A DNA stretch of 49,120 nt from an uncultured Eubacteriales bacterium (GCA_900542425.1 UQNQ01000012.1:1-49120), one strand, 5' to 3'. Positions 7,669 through 16,540 are shown, counted from the stretch's first letter. The notes: generated by a model from the sequence alone, not told the origin. Numbers and translations are program-made.

Positions 7669-9327
7669 ATGCGATTGACTGGCAGAATTTTTGCTCAAGG
7701 CAAAGAATACACGGTACAGGTTCCGGAAGGGATGACTGTACTGGAAGCCATAAAGCAAAGCGGTATTCTGTTTTCTGCCCCATGCGGTGGGAACGGAACC
7801 TGTGGAAAATGCCGTGTAACAGTAAAGGGCTTTCTTTCAGAGCCGGAAGAGAATGAGAAACGTTTTCTGACTGATAAGGAAATTGCGGACGGAATCCGAC
7901 TTGCCTGCATGTGCCGTGTCTGTGGAAATTTTGAGGTATTTCTGGATAACGAAGATATTCGGATTGTTACCGAATATCGTTCGGCTTCCTTCGAGATTTC
8001 ACCAATGGTTACGAGAAAACAAACGACGGATGGAGCGGCTTTCTATCAAAACGATTGCTTGATTGACGTAGCTTCCGGTGATGCTGCCAATCTGGGACTT
8101 GCTGTGGATATCGGAACGACAACCGTTGCCGCCTATCTTTGTGATATGGAAACGGGCGCTGTTCTTGCAACACGTGCGTTCCGGAATCCGCAGGCATCAT
8201 ATGGAGCCGATGTGATTTCCAGAATTGATAAAATCATGAAAGACAAGCAGGCGCTTTTCGAGCAGCAAAAATTGATTTCGGATGCGGTGCGCGGAGCGTG
8301 TGCCGAGGCTTGTCAAACGCTTGGATTATCCATTGGAGATGTCCGCGCGGCGGTCATCTGCGGCAATACGGTGATGGAGCATATTGCTGCGGGAATTGAC
8401 CCTTCTTCCATTGCCAATGCGCCGTTTACCGCACCAACGCTGTTTGGAGAATATTATCAGGCAGAGAAATTGCATTTTCTCGAAAATAAATGTGCGCAAG
8501 TCTATTTTGCCCCTTGTTTTGCCTCTTATGTAGGCGGTGATATTGCTTGCGGTATGATTGCGGAAGGACTGGATTCCTGCCGAGATAATGTGCTGTATAT
8601 TGACATCGGTACCAATGGAGAAATTGGGCTCTCTACCCGTCATGGACTGTATTTTTGTTCAGCAGCTGCCGGACCGGCTTTTGAAGGCGCTCGTATTGAA
8701 TGCGGAATGGCGGGCGTGGATGGCGCTGTCAGCGAGGTGTTGGTAGACGGAGACGGAATTTCTTTTCATTCTCTGGGAACCGTGTCTCCCTGCGGCATTT
8801 GTGGATCCGGTATTATTGATGCTGTGGCGGTTATGCTGGAAACAGGTCTTTTGGATGAGACCGGTCGTATCAGAAATCGCGATGAGGCAGGGAATTATGC
8901 TTCATATATAAAAGAAGATGATGCCGGAAATCCGATTTTTGTTATTGAGGAAAAACATCCGGTTTATTTAACAGGAAAGGATATCCGTGAAATTCAGCTT
9001 GCGAAAGCGGCAATCTGCGCTGGAATTTATACGCTTTTAGATAAGGCGTCGCTTTCACTTTGCGATGTTTCCTCTGTCGTGCTTGCCGGAGGTTTTGGAT
9101 CGCACATCAATAAAACGAGTGCTTGCCGGATTGGATTGATTCCGCGTGAGCTTGAGAATAAAATTGTGTCTGTAGGGAATGCCGCAGGTGCGGGTGCCGT
9201 TGCGGTTCTTCTTTCCGGCTCAGCGAGAGAAGCGGCAAGAAATATCTGTGAAAAATCCGATTATACAGAGCTTTCAGGCAACGCTTATTTTATGGATAAA
9301 TATATTGAAGAAATGACATTTGAATAA
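7669..9327 (+). CDS. 2Fe-2S ferredoxin/ASKHA-domain protein (RACo-like, DUF4445)
   Basis: 552 residues. The N-terminus is a plant-type [2Fe-2S] ferredoxin domain with Cys39, Cys45, Cys48 (in CGGNGTCGKC) and Cys80. From about residue 140 comes the ASKHA ATPase-like region of the RACo family, with LAVDIGTTTVAAYL and YIDIGTNGEIGL as phosphate loops, then SPCGICGSGIIDA and LAGGFGSHIN. RACo proteins use ATP to drive low-potential electrons onto corrinoid proteins and so reactivate Co(II) to Co(I) in methyl transfer. No corrinoid protein or methyltransferase gene is nearby, so its partner is unknown. AAGGAG precedes the ATG. addA follows 87 bp later. Confidence 0.85.
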   Translation: MRLTGRIFAQGKEYTVQVPEGMTVLEAIKQSGILFSAPCGGNGTCGKCRVTVKGFLSEPEENEKRFLTDKEIADGIRLACMCRVCGNFEVFLDNEDIRIVTEYRSASFEISPMVTRKQTTDGAAFYQNDCLIDVASGDAANLGLAVDIGTTTVAAYLCDMETGAVLATRAFRNPQASYGADVISRIDKIMKDKQALFEQQKLISDAVRGACAEACQTLGLSIGDVRAAVICGNTVMEHIAAGIDPSSIANAPFTAPTLFGEYYQAEKLHFLENKCAQVYFAPCFASYVGGDIACGMIAEGLDSCRDNVLYIDIGTNGEIGLSTRHGLYFCSAAAGPAFEGARIECGMAGVDGAVSEVLVDGDGISFHSLGTVSPCGICGSGIIDAVAVMLETGLLDETGRIRNRDEAGNYASYIKEDDAGNPIFVIEEKHPVYLTGKDIREIQLAKAAICAGIYTLLDKASLSLCDVSSVVLAGGFGSHINKTSACRIGLIPRELENKIVSVGNAAGAGAVAVLLSGSAREAARNICEKSDYTELSGNAYFMDKYIEEMTFE

Positions 9328-9345
9328 TATACAAAAGTATATTAT
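9324..9345. repeat. AT-only inverted repeat at the end of the ASKHA gene
   Basis: ATAATATAC (9324-9332), a four-base AAAA loop and GTATATTAT (9337-9345) form a perfect 9-bp repeat that begins at the stop codon. The AT-rich stem and lack of a pure U tract make it at best a weak terminator; it may instead be a processing site or operator near addA. Confidence 0.35.
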
Positions 9346-9414
9346 ATTTAATGCGAATGTATAAATTGATTTATTCAAAAGTATAATTTCAAAAAACGAT
9401 AAAGAAGGCAAAAA

Positions 9415-12400
9415 ATGGGGAAGATAACATGGACAACAGCGCAGCAGGATGCGATTGTGTCACGCGACAGAGCGGTTGCGGTTTCTGCTGCTGCGGGTTC
9501 CGGAAAAACGGCTGTTTTAACCCGCAGAATGATTGAACGTATCTGTGCACCAGACGGTTCCGGAGATCTTTCACGGCTTTTGGTTGTGACATTTACAAAA
9601 GCGGCTGCATCCGAGCTCGTCTCAAGAATTGCTGATGCATTGGCGGATGAGCTGGCAAAAAATCCGGAGAATCGTCATATTCAATCGCAAAGTCTGCTCA
9701 TATCTTCCGCACATATCAGTACCATTCACAGCTTTTTTCTTGATCTGATCAGAACCAATTTTCAGAAACTTGGTATTCCGGCAGATTTTTCCGCGGCAGA
9801 CGAAACGGAAATTGCTTTGATGATGAAACGCATCGCCGAAGAATTGATTTCCGATTTCTTTGAGGAGGAAACGACACCGGAGGATGGTGTCATTGAAAAT
9901 TTCGGACATTTTGCGGATACATTCGGTGATGTTGCCAATACAGATAAACTCATTGATACGACATTGTCTCTCTATCACTCACTTTCTGCGACGATTGGGT
10001 TTTTGGACGAGATTGACCGTTTCCGTCAAGATTATGAAAAAGCAGCGGAAAACGGATTTGATGGAAGCATCTGGGAATGTTCTCTGCGGGAATATCTGGT
10101 GGGGTTTCTGCGTCATTATGAAAGGATTTATGATGCGGCTCTGCACCATATCGAGGAAAATGACGTTTATGAAAAGTATATTGATTCTTTCCGTTATGAT
10201 GCATCCCTGATTGCAAAGCTTTTGCAGCTTGCCGAGCATGGGGGAACCTATCGTCATCTGTCTGAAGCGTTGGCAGCATATTCTCCCGTCAAGCTTGCGT
10301 CTCTTCGCGGTGTGTCCGGCGATGAAAAAATGAATTTTTTCAAGGCATCCCGTTCTGATTTTTCCGGAGAGCTTCGCAGAATCGCATCGGAATATTACAG
10401 CTATTCAGAAGAAACTTTGTGCAGCACTTCAAAAGCGATGGCGGCGTCACTTTCTGACCTCTTGGTTTTTCTTCGGGCATTTGACCGGCGATTTTCAGAA
10501 GAAAAACGCCGGCGTCGGATTCTTACCTTTACGGATATGGAACGATATGCCTTGGCGCTTCTGTGGGACAGAGAAAATGACGCACCGAGCGAACTTGCGC
10601 TTTCACTGCGCGATTCATTTGACGAGATTTATATCGATGAATATCAGGACACTAATGAGATTCAGGATAAGATATTCCGATTGATTTCGAAGGAAAACAA
10701 TCGATTTAATGTAGGAGATATCAAACAAAGTATTTATTCTTTCCGCGGGGCGGTTCCTTCCATTTTTGAACAGGAACTGGCTCTGCGTCCGAAATATGAT
10801 AAAAATAACGATGCTCCTGCCGTGAAAATATTTTTATCCGAAAATTTTCGTTCAACTGCAGAAATTTTGGAATTTTGCAATGGAATTTTCGGCAAGCTTA
10901 TGAATACGGAAACCATGCGGTACGGAGAAGATGAACGTCTTTATTGTGGAAGCGGCAGACGAGGAACCGTTCCGGAGCTTTGCCTGATTCCGAAAAATGA
11001 CGGAGAAGAGGATGAGGATGATTCGGACAGGGAAGCGGAATATGTTGCAAAGCGGATTTCCGAGCTTCTTTCCGGCGCGGTCAAAGCGGATGGGACTCTT
11101 ATCAAGCCCTCCGATATTGTGATTTTGCTGCGAAGTGTCAGTACATCTTCTGCGGCTTATGAGCAGGCGTTGAAAAAGAGAGGTATTCCATGTCGCAATA
11201 CAGCTCAAACGGCATTTTTTGAAAGTGCAGAGGTGCTTCTTGTTCTTTCATTTCTGAATGTTATCGATAATCCGGCAAGGGATATTTATCTTGCCGCAAC
11301 TTTAAAAAGTCCGCTGTTTGGGGTGACTCTCGATGAGCTGCTTTATGTGAAGCGCTATCATCCAAACGGTACGTTGTTTGAGGCGCTCCGCCAGTTTACA
11401 GCAGATACACATTTTGCAAAGGGTGAAAAATTTCTGCGGGAGAGGGAAAACTACGCGAGGTATGCGGCAGAAATGCCATGTGACCAACTGATATGGAAAA
11501 TCTATACGGAAACCGGAATTTTTTCTATTTTGGCGTCCGACAGAGAACAGCCGGTTTATGAAATGGAACACGCAAGAGCCAATTTGATGATGCTGTATCA
11601 GTATGCCAGAAGTTTTGAACGTGGCGGATTTAAAGGCCTTTCCGGGTTTATTGCGTTTATCAACGAAGTGATTGCGGATAAAGAAAAAATGGATGTTTCG
11701 CAGTTTGCTTCTCCGGGGGAAGTTGTGAATATCATGACGATTCACAAATCCAAAGGACTTGAATTTCCGGTTTGCTTTGTTTGCGGACTTTCGCGCAGAT
11801 TTCACTTTCCGGAGCAGCGTGAAAAAACCGTTTATCATAAGAAACTCGGAGTATCGTTCAAGCTGATGACACAGTCGGGCTTGGTCCGTATGGATACGCC
11901 GATGCGCGCGGCAGCGCTTCTTGACTTGAGACGGCTTGCTATAGAAGAGGAACTTCGGATTCTTTACGTTGCCCTGACGCGTGCAAGGGAACGGCTGATT
12001 CTGACGGCATCGGTAAGGGCACGGGAAATAGAATCCGGAATGGAGGCACTTTTTTCATCAGATGGAAAATACGGGCTTTCTGGAGCTTTTTTTTCCTCTT
12101 ATTCGGAAAGGCGGGCCGGAAGCTATCTGGAGCTTTTGCTTGCCGCCGTTGCAGGATTGCCGGAAACATTTCAGTTAAAACTAGCGGAAGCGACGGCGGT
12201 GGATTGCGATACCATCTGTTCCAAGGTGCCCTCTGTATCACAGAAGAAAACGGTGTCCAAAACAGGTGAGATTTCTTATTTTGAGGCAAAAAAGCTGATT
12301 TCGACACGTTTGGATTTTGATTATCCATACCGCAGACTGTCAAAAATACCTTCAAAGCTGTCTGTTTCCAAACTCTATCCGGATGTGTTGGATGAAACGG

Positions 12401-13014
12401 ATGGTGCAAGGACAGATGTGACAATTCCGGAGGCGGTTGCCATGCCTCATTTTCTCATGAAAGAGCCGGATGAAGCCATTACTGCGGCGGAACGCGGGAC
12501 GGCGATGCATACGTTTATGCAATTCTGTGATTTTGAGAACGTCATGCGTATCGGCGTTACCGGTGAAATTGACCGGCTGACAGAGAAGCAGTTCTTATTT
12601 GAAACCGATAAGGATAAAATGGATGTTGCGAAGCTGGAAGCGTTTTTTAACAGTAAACTTGCGAGAGAAATGATGACGGCAAAACGGATTTACAGAGAAA
12701 AACGGTTTTTGATTAAATATCCAGCGGCGCTGTTTTCGTCTGATGATCCGACGGCGCTTGCGGGAGAAGAATTGCTTGTGCAGGGCGTGATTGACTGTGC
12801 CTATTTTAATCGGGAAGATGAACTGATCCTTGTCGATTATAAGACAGATTCTTTTGCAGCTTCTGCCGGGCGGGATTATGTAGAAGCCGTTTTGAGAGAA
12901 CGTCATACAAGACAGCTTGGCTATTACAAACTGGCATGTGAAAAGCTGTTTGGCAGGGCTCCGTTACATACGTATCTTTATTCGTTCGCTCTCAGCGATA
13001 CAGTAGAAATCTGA
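9415..13014 (+). CDS. addA: ATP-dependent helicase/nuclease AddA
   Basis: 1199 residues, typical for AddA. AddAB resects double-strand DNA ends for recombination repair in most Bacillota; AddA is the UvrD-like 3'-5' helicase with a C-terminal nuclease. Visible motifs in order: Q motif and Walker A AAAGSGKT (25-32), Walker B IYIDEYQDTNEIQ, motif III VGDIKQSIYSFRGA, motif V MTIHKSKGLEFPV, motif VI LYVALTRARERL, and near residue 1140 the RecB-family nuclease core with ID of VIDCAYF and LVDYKTD. The start has GAAGG upstream. The usual partner addB normally sits just upstream, but here that position is taken by the ASKHA gene and no addB is in the window. Confidence 0.95.
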   Translation: MGKITWTTAQQDAIVSRDRAVAVSAAAGSGKTAVLTRRMIERICAPDGSGDLSRLLVVTFTKAAASELVSRIADALADELAKNPENRHIQSQSLLISSAHISTIHSFFLDLIRTNFQKLGIPADFSAADETEIALMMKRIAEELISDFFEEETTPEDGVIENFGHFADTFGDVANTDKLIDTTLSLYHSLSATIGFLDEIDRFRQDYEKAAENGFDGSIWECSLREYLVGFLRHYERIYDAALHHIEENDVYEKYIDSFRYDASLIAKLLQLAEHGGTYRHLSEALAAYSPVKLASLRGVSGDEKMNFFKASRSDFSGELRRIASEYYSYSEETLCSTSKAMAASLSDLLVFLRAFDRRFSEEKRRRRILTFTDMERYALALLWDRENDAPSELALSLRDSFDEIYIDEYQDTNEIQDKIFRLISKENNRFNVGDIKQSIYSFRGAVPSIFEQELALRPKYDKNNDAPAVKIFLSENFRSTAEILEFCNGIFGKLMNTETMRYGEDERLYCGSGRRGTVPELCLIPKNDGEEDEDDSDREAEYVAKRISELLSGAVKADGTLIKPSDIVILLRSVSTSSAAYEQALKKRGIPCRNTAQTAFFESAEVLLVLSFLNVIDNPARDIYLAATLKSPLFGVTLDELLYVKRYHPNGTLFEALRQFTADTHFAKGEKFLRERENYARYAAEMPCDQLIWKIYTETGIFSILASDREQPVYEMEHARANLMMLYQYARSFERGGFKGLSGFIAFINEVIADKEKMDVSQFASPGEVVNIMTIHKSKGLEFPVCFVCGLSRRFHFPEQREKTVYHKKLGVSFKLMTQSGLVRMDTPMRAAALLDLRRLAIEEELRILYVALTRARERLILTASVRAREIESGMEALFSSDGKYGLSGAFFSSYSERRAGSYLELLLAAVAGLPETFQLKLAEATAVDCDTICSKVPSVSQKKTVSKTGEISYFEAKKLISTRLDFDYPYRRLSKIPSKLSVSKLYPDVLDETDGARTDVTIPEAVAMPHFLMKEPDEAITAAERGTAMHTFMQFCDFENVMRIGVTGEIDRLTEKQFLFETDKDKMDVAKLEAFFNSKLAREMMTAKRIYREKRFLIKYPAALFSSDDPTALAGEELLVQGVIDCAYFNREDELILVDYKTDSFAASAGRDYVEAVLRERHTRQLGYYKLACEKLFGRAPLHTYLYSFALSDTVEI

Positions 13015-13045
13015 GTCTTATGGCTGATATAGAAAGGATTTTATT

Positions 13046-13585
13046 ATGAAACATACTGTTTTTGAACAAAACAACCCTGCGGGAAAGAAAGCGGATTCCG
13101 GAAAACAAAAAAAGGGCAGAGGGGTTTATTTTTTGGCACTGCTTCCTGTTTTATCCGTCGCATTGTATCTCTTGCTGATGTCAATCGGACAAACGGAAAA
13201 TTTTGCGATTGTCGGCATTTTGATCTTTGTCGTCATGATTGTGGTTTGGGGTTTTGCCGGTGCGCTTTTTGCAAGAAACGGAATTCCTTTTGGCAAGGCT
13301 GTCTTGGTCGGCAATGCTTTTCCGCTTCTCTGCGCCGCCGTTTACACGATTTTGTATATCATCGCAAAATTTGCCGATTCCGAAGCGCTTGTCAATGTTG
13401 CGGAAGTAATCGGCGGGCTTGGAATGGGTATGTTCGGACTTTTGGGAACCATGCTGTATGTCATCATCCCGCTGGAGCTTTTTGAGGTATATATCAATTT
13501 GGTTTTTACCCTTTTAATCTTTGCCTGTGGATTTGCTATTGGAACATCCGGACGGGCAAAGAAAAAGCCTCTTGGAAATCACTGA
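13046..13585 (+). CDS. Hypothetical multi-pass membrane protein
   Basis: 179 residues with no family I recognise. A positively charged cytoplasmic-looking tail (residues 1-25, many Lys) is followed by about five hydrophobic segments, near 28-46, 53-75, 83-106, 119-143 and 148-166, and a short basic C-terminus (RAKKKP). This places it in the cytoplasmic membrane with no visible catalytic or metal-binding residues. AAAGGA lies at good spacing before the ATG. It starts 31 bp after addA on the same strand and may be co-transcribed, but nothing links the functions. Confidence 0.7.
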   Translation: MKHTVFEQNNPAGKKADSGKQKKGRGVYFLALLPVLSVALYLLLMSIGQTENFAIVGILIFVVMIVVWGFAGALFARNGIPFGKAVLVGNAFPLLCAAVYTILYIIAKFADSEALVNVAEVIGGLGMGMFGLLGTMLYVIIPLELFEVYINLVFTLLIFACGFAIGTSGRAKKKPLGNH

Positions 13586-13631
13586 AAAATCCCGTAACAA
13601 AAAAACGTCTCCCTCATAATATGGTAACAGG

Positions 13632-13663
13632 TAGGGGGAAATCCTATTGTAGATTTCTTCCTA
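13632..13663 (+). promoter_or_regulatory. RNA hairpin in the leader of the cysteine-rich micropeptide gene
   Basis: UAGGGGGAAAUC (13632-13643) pairs with GAUUUCUUCCUA (13652-13663) over 12 bp including two G-U pairs, with an 8-nt loop and no U tract. The upstream TCCCT near 13609 could compete for AGGGGGA. The hairpin lies about 60 nt before the peptide start, so it reads as a leader structure and not a terminator. Confidence 0.45.
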
Positions 13664-13724
13664 TGAAATTCAAAGATATAGCGTTCATATTTGCTGACAC
13701 CGTTGGCGAAGGGAGGATATTTTT

Positions 13725-13814
13725 ATGAACTGTCTGTGCAATCTTTTCGACAATAACAATTGCCTTTGGATCATTGTTATTGCGGTCATCGTGCTTTGCT
13801 GCTGCTGCAACTAA
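13725..13814 (+). CDS. 29-residue cysteine-rich small membrane peptide
   Basis: This ORF is too short for ordinary gene calling but has a strong ribosome site (GGGAGGA, eight bases before ATG). The peptide begins MNCLCNLFDNNNCLW, continues with an all-hydrophobic stretch rich in Ile and Val, and ends in four consecutive Cys plus Asn: seven Cys in 29 residues (3, 5, 13, 25-28). It resembles small Clostridial proteins annotated, misleadingly, as chorion class high-cysteine HCB protein 13. One hydrophobic segment of about 11-12 residues suggests membrane association, and the Cys clusters suggest metal, disulfide or redox chemistry; function unknown. It is followed at once by a strong terminator, which supports a real short transcript. 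Confidence 0.72.
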   Translation: MNCLCNLFDNNNCLWIIVIAVIVLCCCCN

Positions 13815-13820
13815 GCCGGA

Positions 13821-13866
13821 AAATAGAAAATTACGGGCACGCCATATGGCATGCCCGTTTTCTATT
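13821..13866. terminator. Bidirectional intrinsic terminator
   Basis: A long hairpin: AATAGAAAA..ACGGGCA.GCCATATGGC.TGCCCGT..TTTCTATT. The core stem has few mismatches, and T-rich or A-rich flanks lie on both sides. It would end the cysteine-rich peptide transcript on the plus strand and the nfnAB-GNAT transcript on the minus strand. Confidence 0.8.
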
Positions 13867-13870
13867 AGGA

Positions 13871-14263
13871 TTAATGTTCAGGATTGTTCTTTTCTATGAT
13901 ATAAGACGGAAGGCTTTTTTTGCATCCGTTTTTTTCATAGAACGTTTCTACTCCTGGCTGTGCTCCAAAATACAACATAGTCGGCGTATTTTCCTTGGCA
14001 AGGCAGAGAAGCTTGCTTCCGATGCCTTGCTTCTGATATTCCGGAAGAACAAGCAGTTCTGTAATGGTTCCGAAAAAATAGCCGTCTGAAAGGATTCGCA
14101 AACAGCCCACGAGCGTTTTACCATCATACGCTGTAATGTTCAGTGTTTTTGACAACGCTTTCTCTGTTTTATCGATATCATAGTTTCCTTCCCATATTTT
14201 ATGAACAAAGGGAAGAAAGACGGAAGCATTCAGCATACGGTCATTGACTTTATACTCCAACAT
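13871..14263 (-). CDS. GNAT-family N-acetyltransferase
   Basis: 130 residues. The acetyl-CoA-binding core of the GNAT fold is visible: GTITELLVLPEYQKQGIGSK, with the Q/R-x-x-G-x-G/A-type loop as QKQGIGS. It is followed by a beta5-alpha4 region with GVETFYEKNGCKK, the usual FYEKxGF motif. GNAT enzymes move acetyl groups to amines on small molecules or proteins; the substrate cannot be inferred. The start has GGAG at good spacing and lies only 19 bp after the nfnB stop, so it is probably the last gene of the nfn operon, ahead of the terminator at 13821-13866. Confidence 0.82.
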   Translation of the reverse strand: MLEYKVNDRMLNASVFLPFVHKIWEGNYDIDKTEKALSKTLNITAYDGKTLVGCLRILSDGYFFGTITELLVLPEYQKQGIGSKLLCLAKENTPTMLYFGAQPGVETFYEKNGCKKSLPSYIIEKNNPEH

Positions 14264-14282
14264 GGTTTATGCTCCGTATCTT

Positions 14283-15671
14283 TCAGGTTTGACTAAGATA
14301 CCGATCGATTGCCGCCGCCGCTTTTTTTCCTGCCTCCATGGCGAGGATAACCGTTGCGGCACCTGTTACCGCATCGCCGCCGGCAAATACACCCGGACGG
14401 GAAGTTTGGCAGTTTTCATCCGTAACAATACAGCCTTGAGGATTGGTATCCAGTCCTTGCGTTGTCGCTTTAATGAGAGGATTCGGAACCGTTCCGATGG
14501 CGATAATAACAGCGTTTACATCCAATATCAATTCGGAATTTGGCTTTGGAACAGGCTTTCTTCGTCCGGAGGCATCCGGCTCGCCGAGTTCCATCTCGAC
14601 GCACTCCAATGCCGCTACATGACCGTTTCCGTCGTCCAAAATCCGTCTGGGGTTGCACAGCAGACGAAATTCGATTCCTTCTTCCATCGCGTGATGAACT
14701 TCTTCCCGTCTAGCGGGAAGCTCTTCCATTCCGCGCCGATATACAATAAAAACCTGATCGGCTCCCATTCGTTTTGCACAGCGTGCCGCATCCATGGCCA
14801 CGTTGCCTCCGCCGATGACGGCGATCCGTTTTGCTTTTTTGATCGGGGTGTCATAATTTTCGAGATAAGCTTTCATCAGATTGATTCTGGTAAGATATTC
14901 ATTGGCGGAAAAAACGCCGAGCAGGTTTTCTCCCGGGATTCCCATAAATCGGGGAAGACCGGCACCGCTGCCGATAAATACCGCTTCAAAACCATCCGCA
15001 AAAAGATCGTCGACAGAAAGAGACTTTCCGATAATGGCGTCGGTTACAATGGTTACACCGAGGGCTTCCAGTCCGTCGATTTCTTCTTTTACAATTTCCT
15101 TCGGCAGGCGGAATTCCGGAATCCCATAGACAAGCACGCCGCCCGCCTTATGAAACGCCTCATATACCGTTACTTCATAACCGGCTTTGGCAAGGCTTCC
15201 GGCACAGGCAAGTCCGGAAGGACCGGACCCGACGACTGCGACTTTGTGTCCGTTTCGGCAAGGTGTGGAAGCTTTGTCACATGTTTTTCCATGGGCTCTG
15301 TGGTAGTCCGCGGCGAAGCGCTCAAGCGCACCGATTCCGACAGGCTCTCCCATTTTTCCCCGCACACATCTTCCTTCACATTGATGTTCCTGCGGACAAA
15401 CTCTGCCGCAGATCGCCGGAAGCAGGTTCGTTGAGGTAATTGTCTTATACGCTTCCTCCGGTTCTCCGTTTGCAATTTTCTTGATGAATTCGGGAATACG
15501 AACGCCTACGGGACATCCTTCCATGCAGGGTGCATTTTTGCATCCGAGACATCTTGCGGCTTCTGCCGCGGCGTTTTCTTCAGAATATCCAAGCGCAACT
15601 TCCTCAAAATTACGGGCGCGACATACCGGATCCTGTTCCGGCATCGGTGTTTTGAACTTTTGATCAGCCAT
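14283..15671 (-). CDS. nfnB: NADPH-binding large subunit of NfnAB transhydrogenase (GltD-like)
   Basis: 462 residues. The N-terminal iron-sulfur region has Cys41, 44, 49, 53 and Cys88, 92, 98, 102, enough for two [4Fe-4S] clusters. An FAD loop VAVVGSGPSGLACAG and an NADPH loop IAVIGGGNVAMDAAR follow, and the end carries FAGGDAVTGAATVILAMEAG. This is the GltD/NfnB layout. Beside nfnA it most likely forms electron-bifurcating NADH-dependent reduced ferredoxin:NADP+ oxidoreductase, linking ferredoxin and NADH to NADPH. ATG at 15671 has GGGAGG and opens with MADQKFKTPMPEQDP, as homologues do; the longer frame upstream has no site. It overlaps the nfnA stop by 8 nt. A glutamate synthase small subunit is the alternative, but no gltB-type gene is near. 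Confidence 0.9.
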   Translation of the reverse strand: MADQKFKTPMPEQDPVCRARNFEEVALGYSEENAAAEAARCLGCKNAPCMEGCPVGVRIPEFIKKIANGEPEEAYKTITSTNLLPAICGRVCPQEHQCEGRCVRGKMGEPVGIGALERFAADYHRAHGKTCDKASTPCRNGHKVAVVGSGPSGLACAGSLAKAGYEVTVYEAFHKAGGVLVYGIPEFRLPKEIVKEEIDGLEALGVTIVTDAIIGKSLSVDDLFADGFEAVFIGSGAGLPRFMGIPGENLLGVFSANEYLTRINLMKAYLENYDTPIKKAKRIAVIGGGNVAMDAARCAKRMGADQVFIVYRRGMEELPARREEVHHAMEEGIEFRLLCNPRRILDDGNGHVAALECVEMELGEPDASGRRKPVPKPNSELILDVNAVIIAIGTVPNPLIKATTQGLDTNPQGCIVTDENCQTSRPGVFAGGDAVTGAATVILAMEAGKKAAAAIDRYLSQT

Positions 15672-16506
15672 GGCGTATTCCTCCCGTAAGGCGGCAGATA
15701 TGCGCCGCTTCTTCTTCTTTATAATATCCTCCGCGGGCGATAAGCTCATCCCAGTCGACGAGATGACCGTCAAATTCCGGACCATCCACGCAGGCAAAGC
15801 GGGTTTTTCCGTCTACTGTGACGCGGCAGCCACCGCACATTCCGGTGCCGTCTATCATGATGGGATTTAAGGAGACCACCGTTTTGATTCCGTAAGGCTT
15901 CGTTACCTGACAAACAAATTTCATCATCGGAGCAGGACCAATGGCGACAACTTCGTCATAGCGGATGCCGGAGTCGATTAATGCTTTCAGCTTATTGGTA
16001 GTAAATCCTTTTTCTCCATAAGAGCCGTCATCTGTCGTGATATAAAGATGGGTTGCGGCGGAACGCATTTCTTCTTCCAGAATCACAATGTCCCGACTTC
16101 GGAATCCGGCGATCATATCGACCTCGGCGCCTGCTTTGCGCAGTGCCTTTGCCACAGGATAAGCGATAGCACAGCCGACACCGCCGCCAACAACGGCAAC
16201 ACGGGAAAACCCTTCTACCTCAGACGGCTTGCCGAGCGGTCCTGCGAAATCGAGCAGGGTATCGCCGGCTTCTTTGGCGGCAAGCATCTTGGTTGACGCA
16301 CCGACCGGCTGAAAGATAACGGTTACTGTTCCCGCACTCCGGTCGTAATCGGCGATGGTGAGCGGAACACGCTCTCCGAATTCATCGATTCGGAAGATAA
16401 TAAATTGTCCCGCAAGACAATGTCTTGCGACAAGCGGTGCTTCCACAATCATTTCTATGGTGTTTTTTGCTTGATTCAGATAGCGTTTTTTCAGAATTCG
16501 ATACAT
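15664..16506 (-). CDS. nfnA: FAD/NAD-binding small subunit of NfnAB transhydrogenase
   Basis: 280 residues of the ferredoxin-NADP+ reductase/dihydroorotate dehydrogenase electron-transfer family. Seen are the flavin region (residues 35-75, GERVPLTIADYD), the NAD loop AVVGGGVGCAIAYPVAKAL (about 104-122), and the C-terminal [2Fe-2S] site with Asp219, Cys224, Cys227 and Cys239. The Asp plus three Cys set is characteristic of NfnA proteins, where one cluster ligand is acidic. It would take electrons from NADH at the bifurcating-side flavin chain. First gene of the nfnA-nfnB-GNAT operon, with a consensus promoter 35-63 bp upstream and a GGGAGA ribosome site. Confidence 0.9.
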   Translation of the reverse strand: MYRILKKRYLNQAKNTIEMIVEAPLVARHCLAGQFIIFRIDEFGERVPLTIADYDRSAGTVTVIFQPVGASTKMLAAKEAGDTLLDFAGPLGKPSEVEGFSRVAVVGGGVGCAIAYPVAKALRKAGAEVDMIAGFRSRDIVILEEEMRSAATHLYITTDDGSYGEKGFTTNKLKALIDSGIRYDEVVAIGPAPMMKFVCQVTKPYGIKTVVSLNPIMIDGTGMCGGCRVTVDGKTRFACVDGPEFDGHLVDWDELIARGGYYKEEEAAHICRLTGGIRHG

Positions 16507-16540
16507 ATTGCATCTCCCGGTATCATGTGTTTTTCGTTTT

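Noticed and set aside
7571..7678. 35-codon plus-strand ORF overlapping the start of the RACo-like gene
   Set aside because: No convincing ribosome site and its end runs into the real start; it may be chance.
14244..15434. 396-codon plus-strand frame opposite nfnB
   Set aside because: Antisense shadow with no domain, overlapping the convincing nfnB and GNAT genes.
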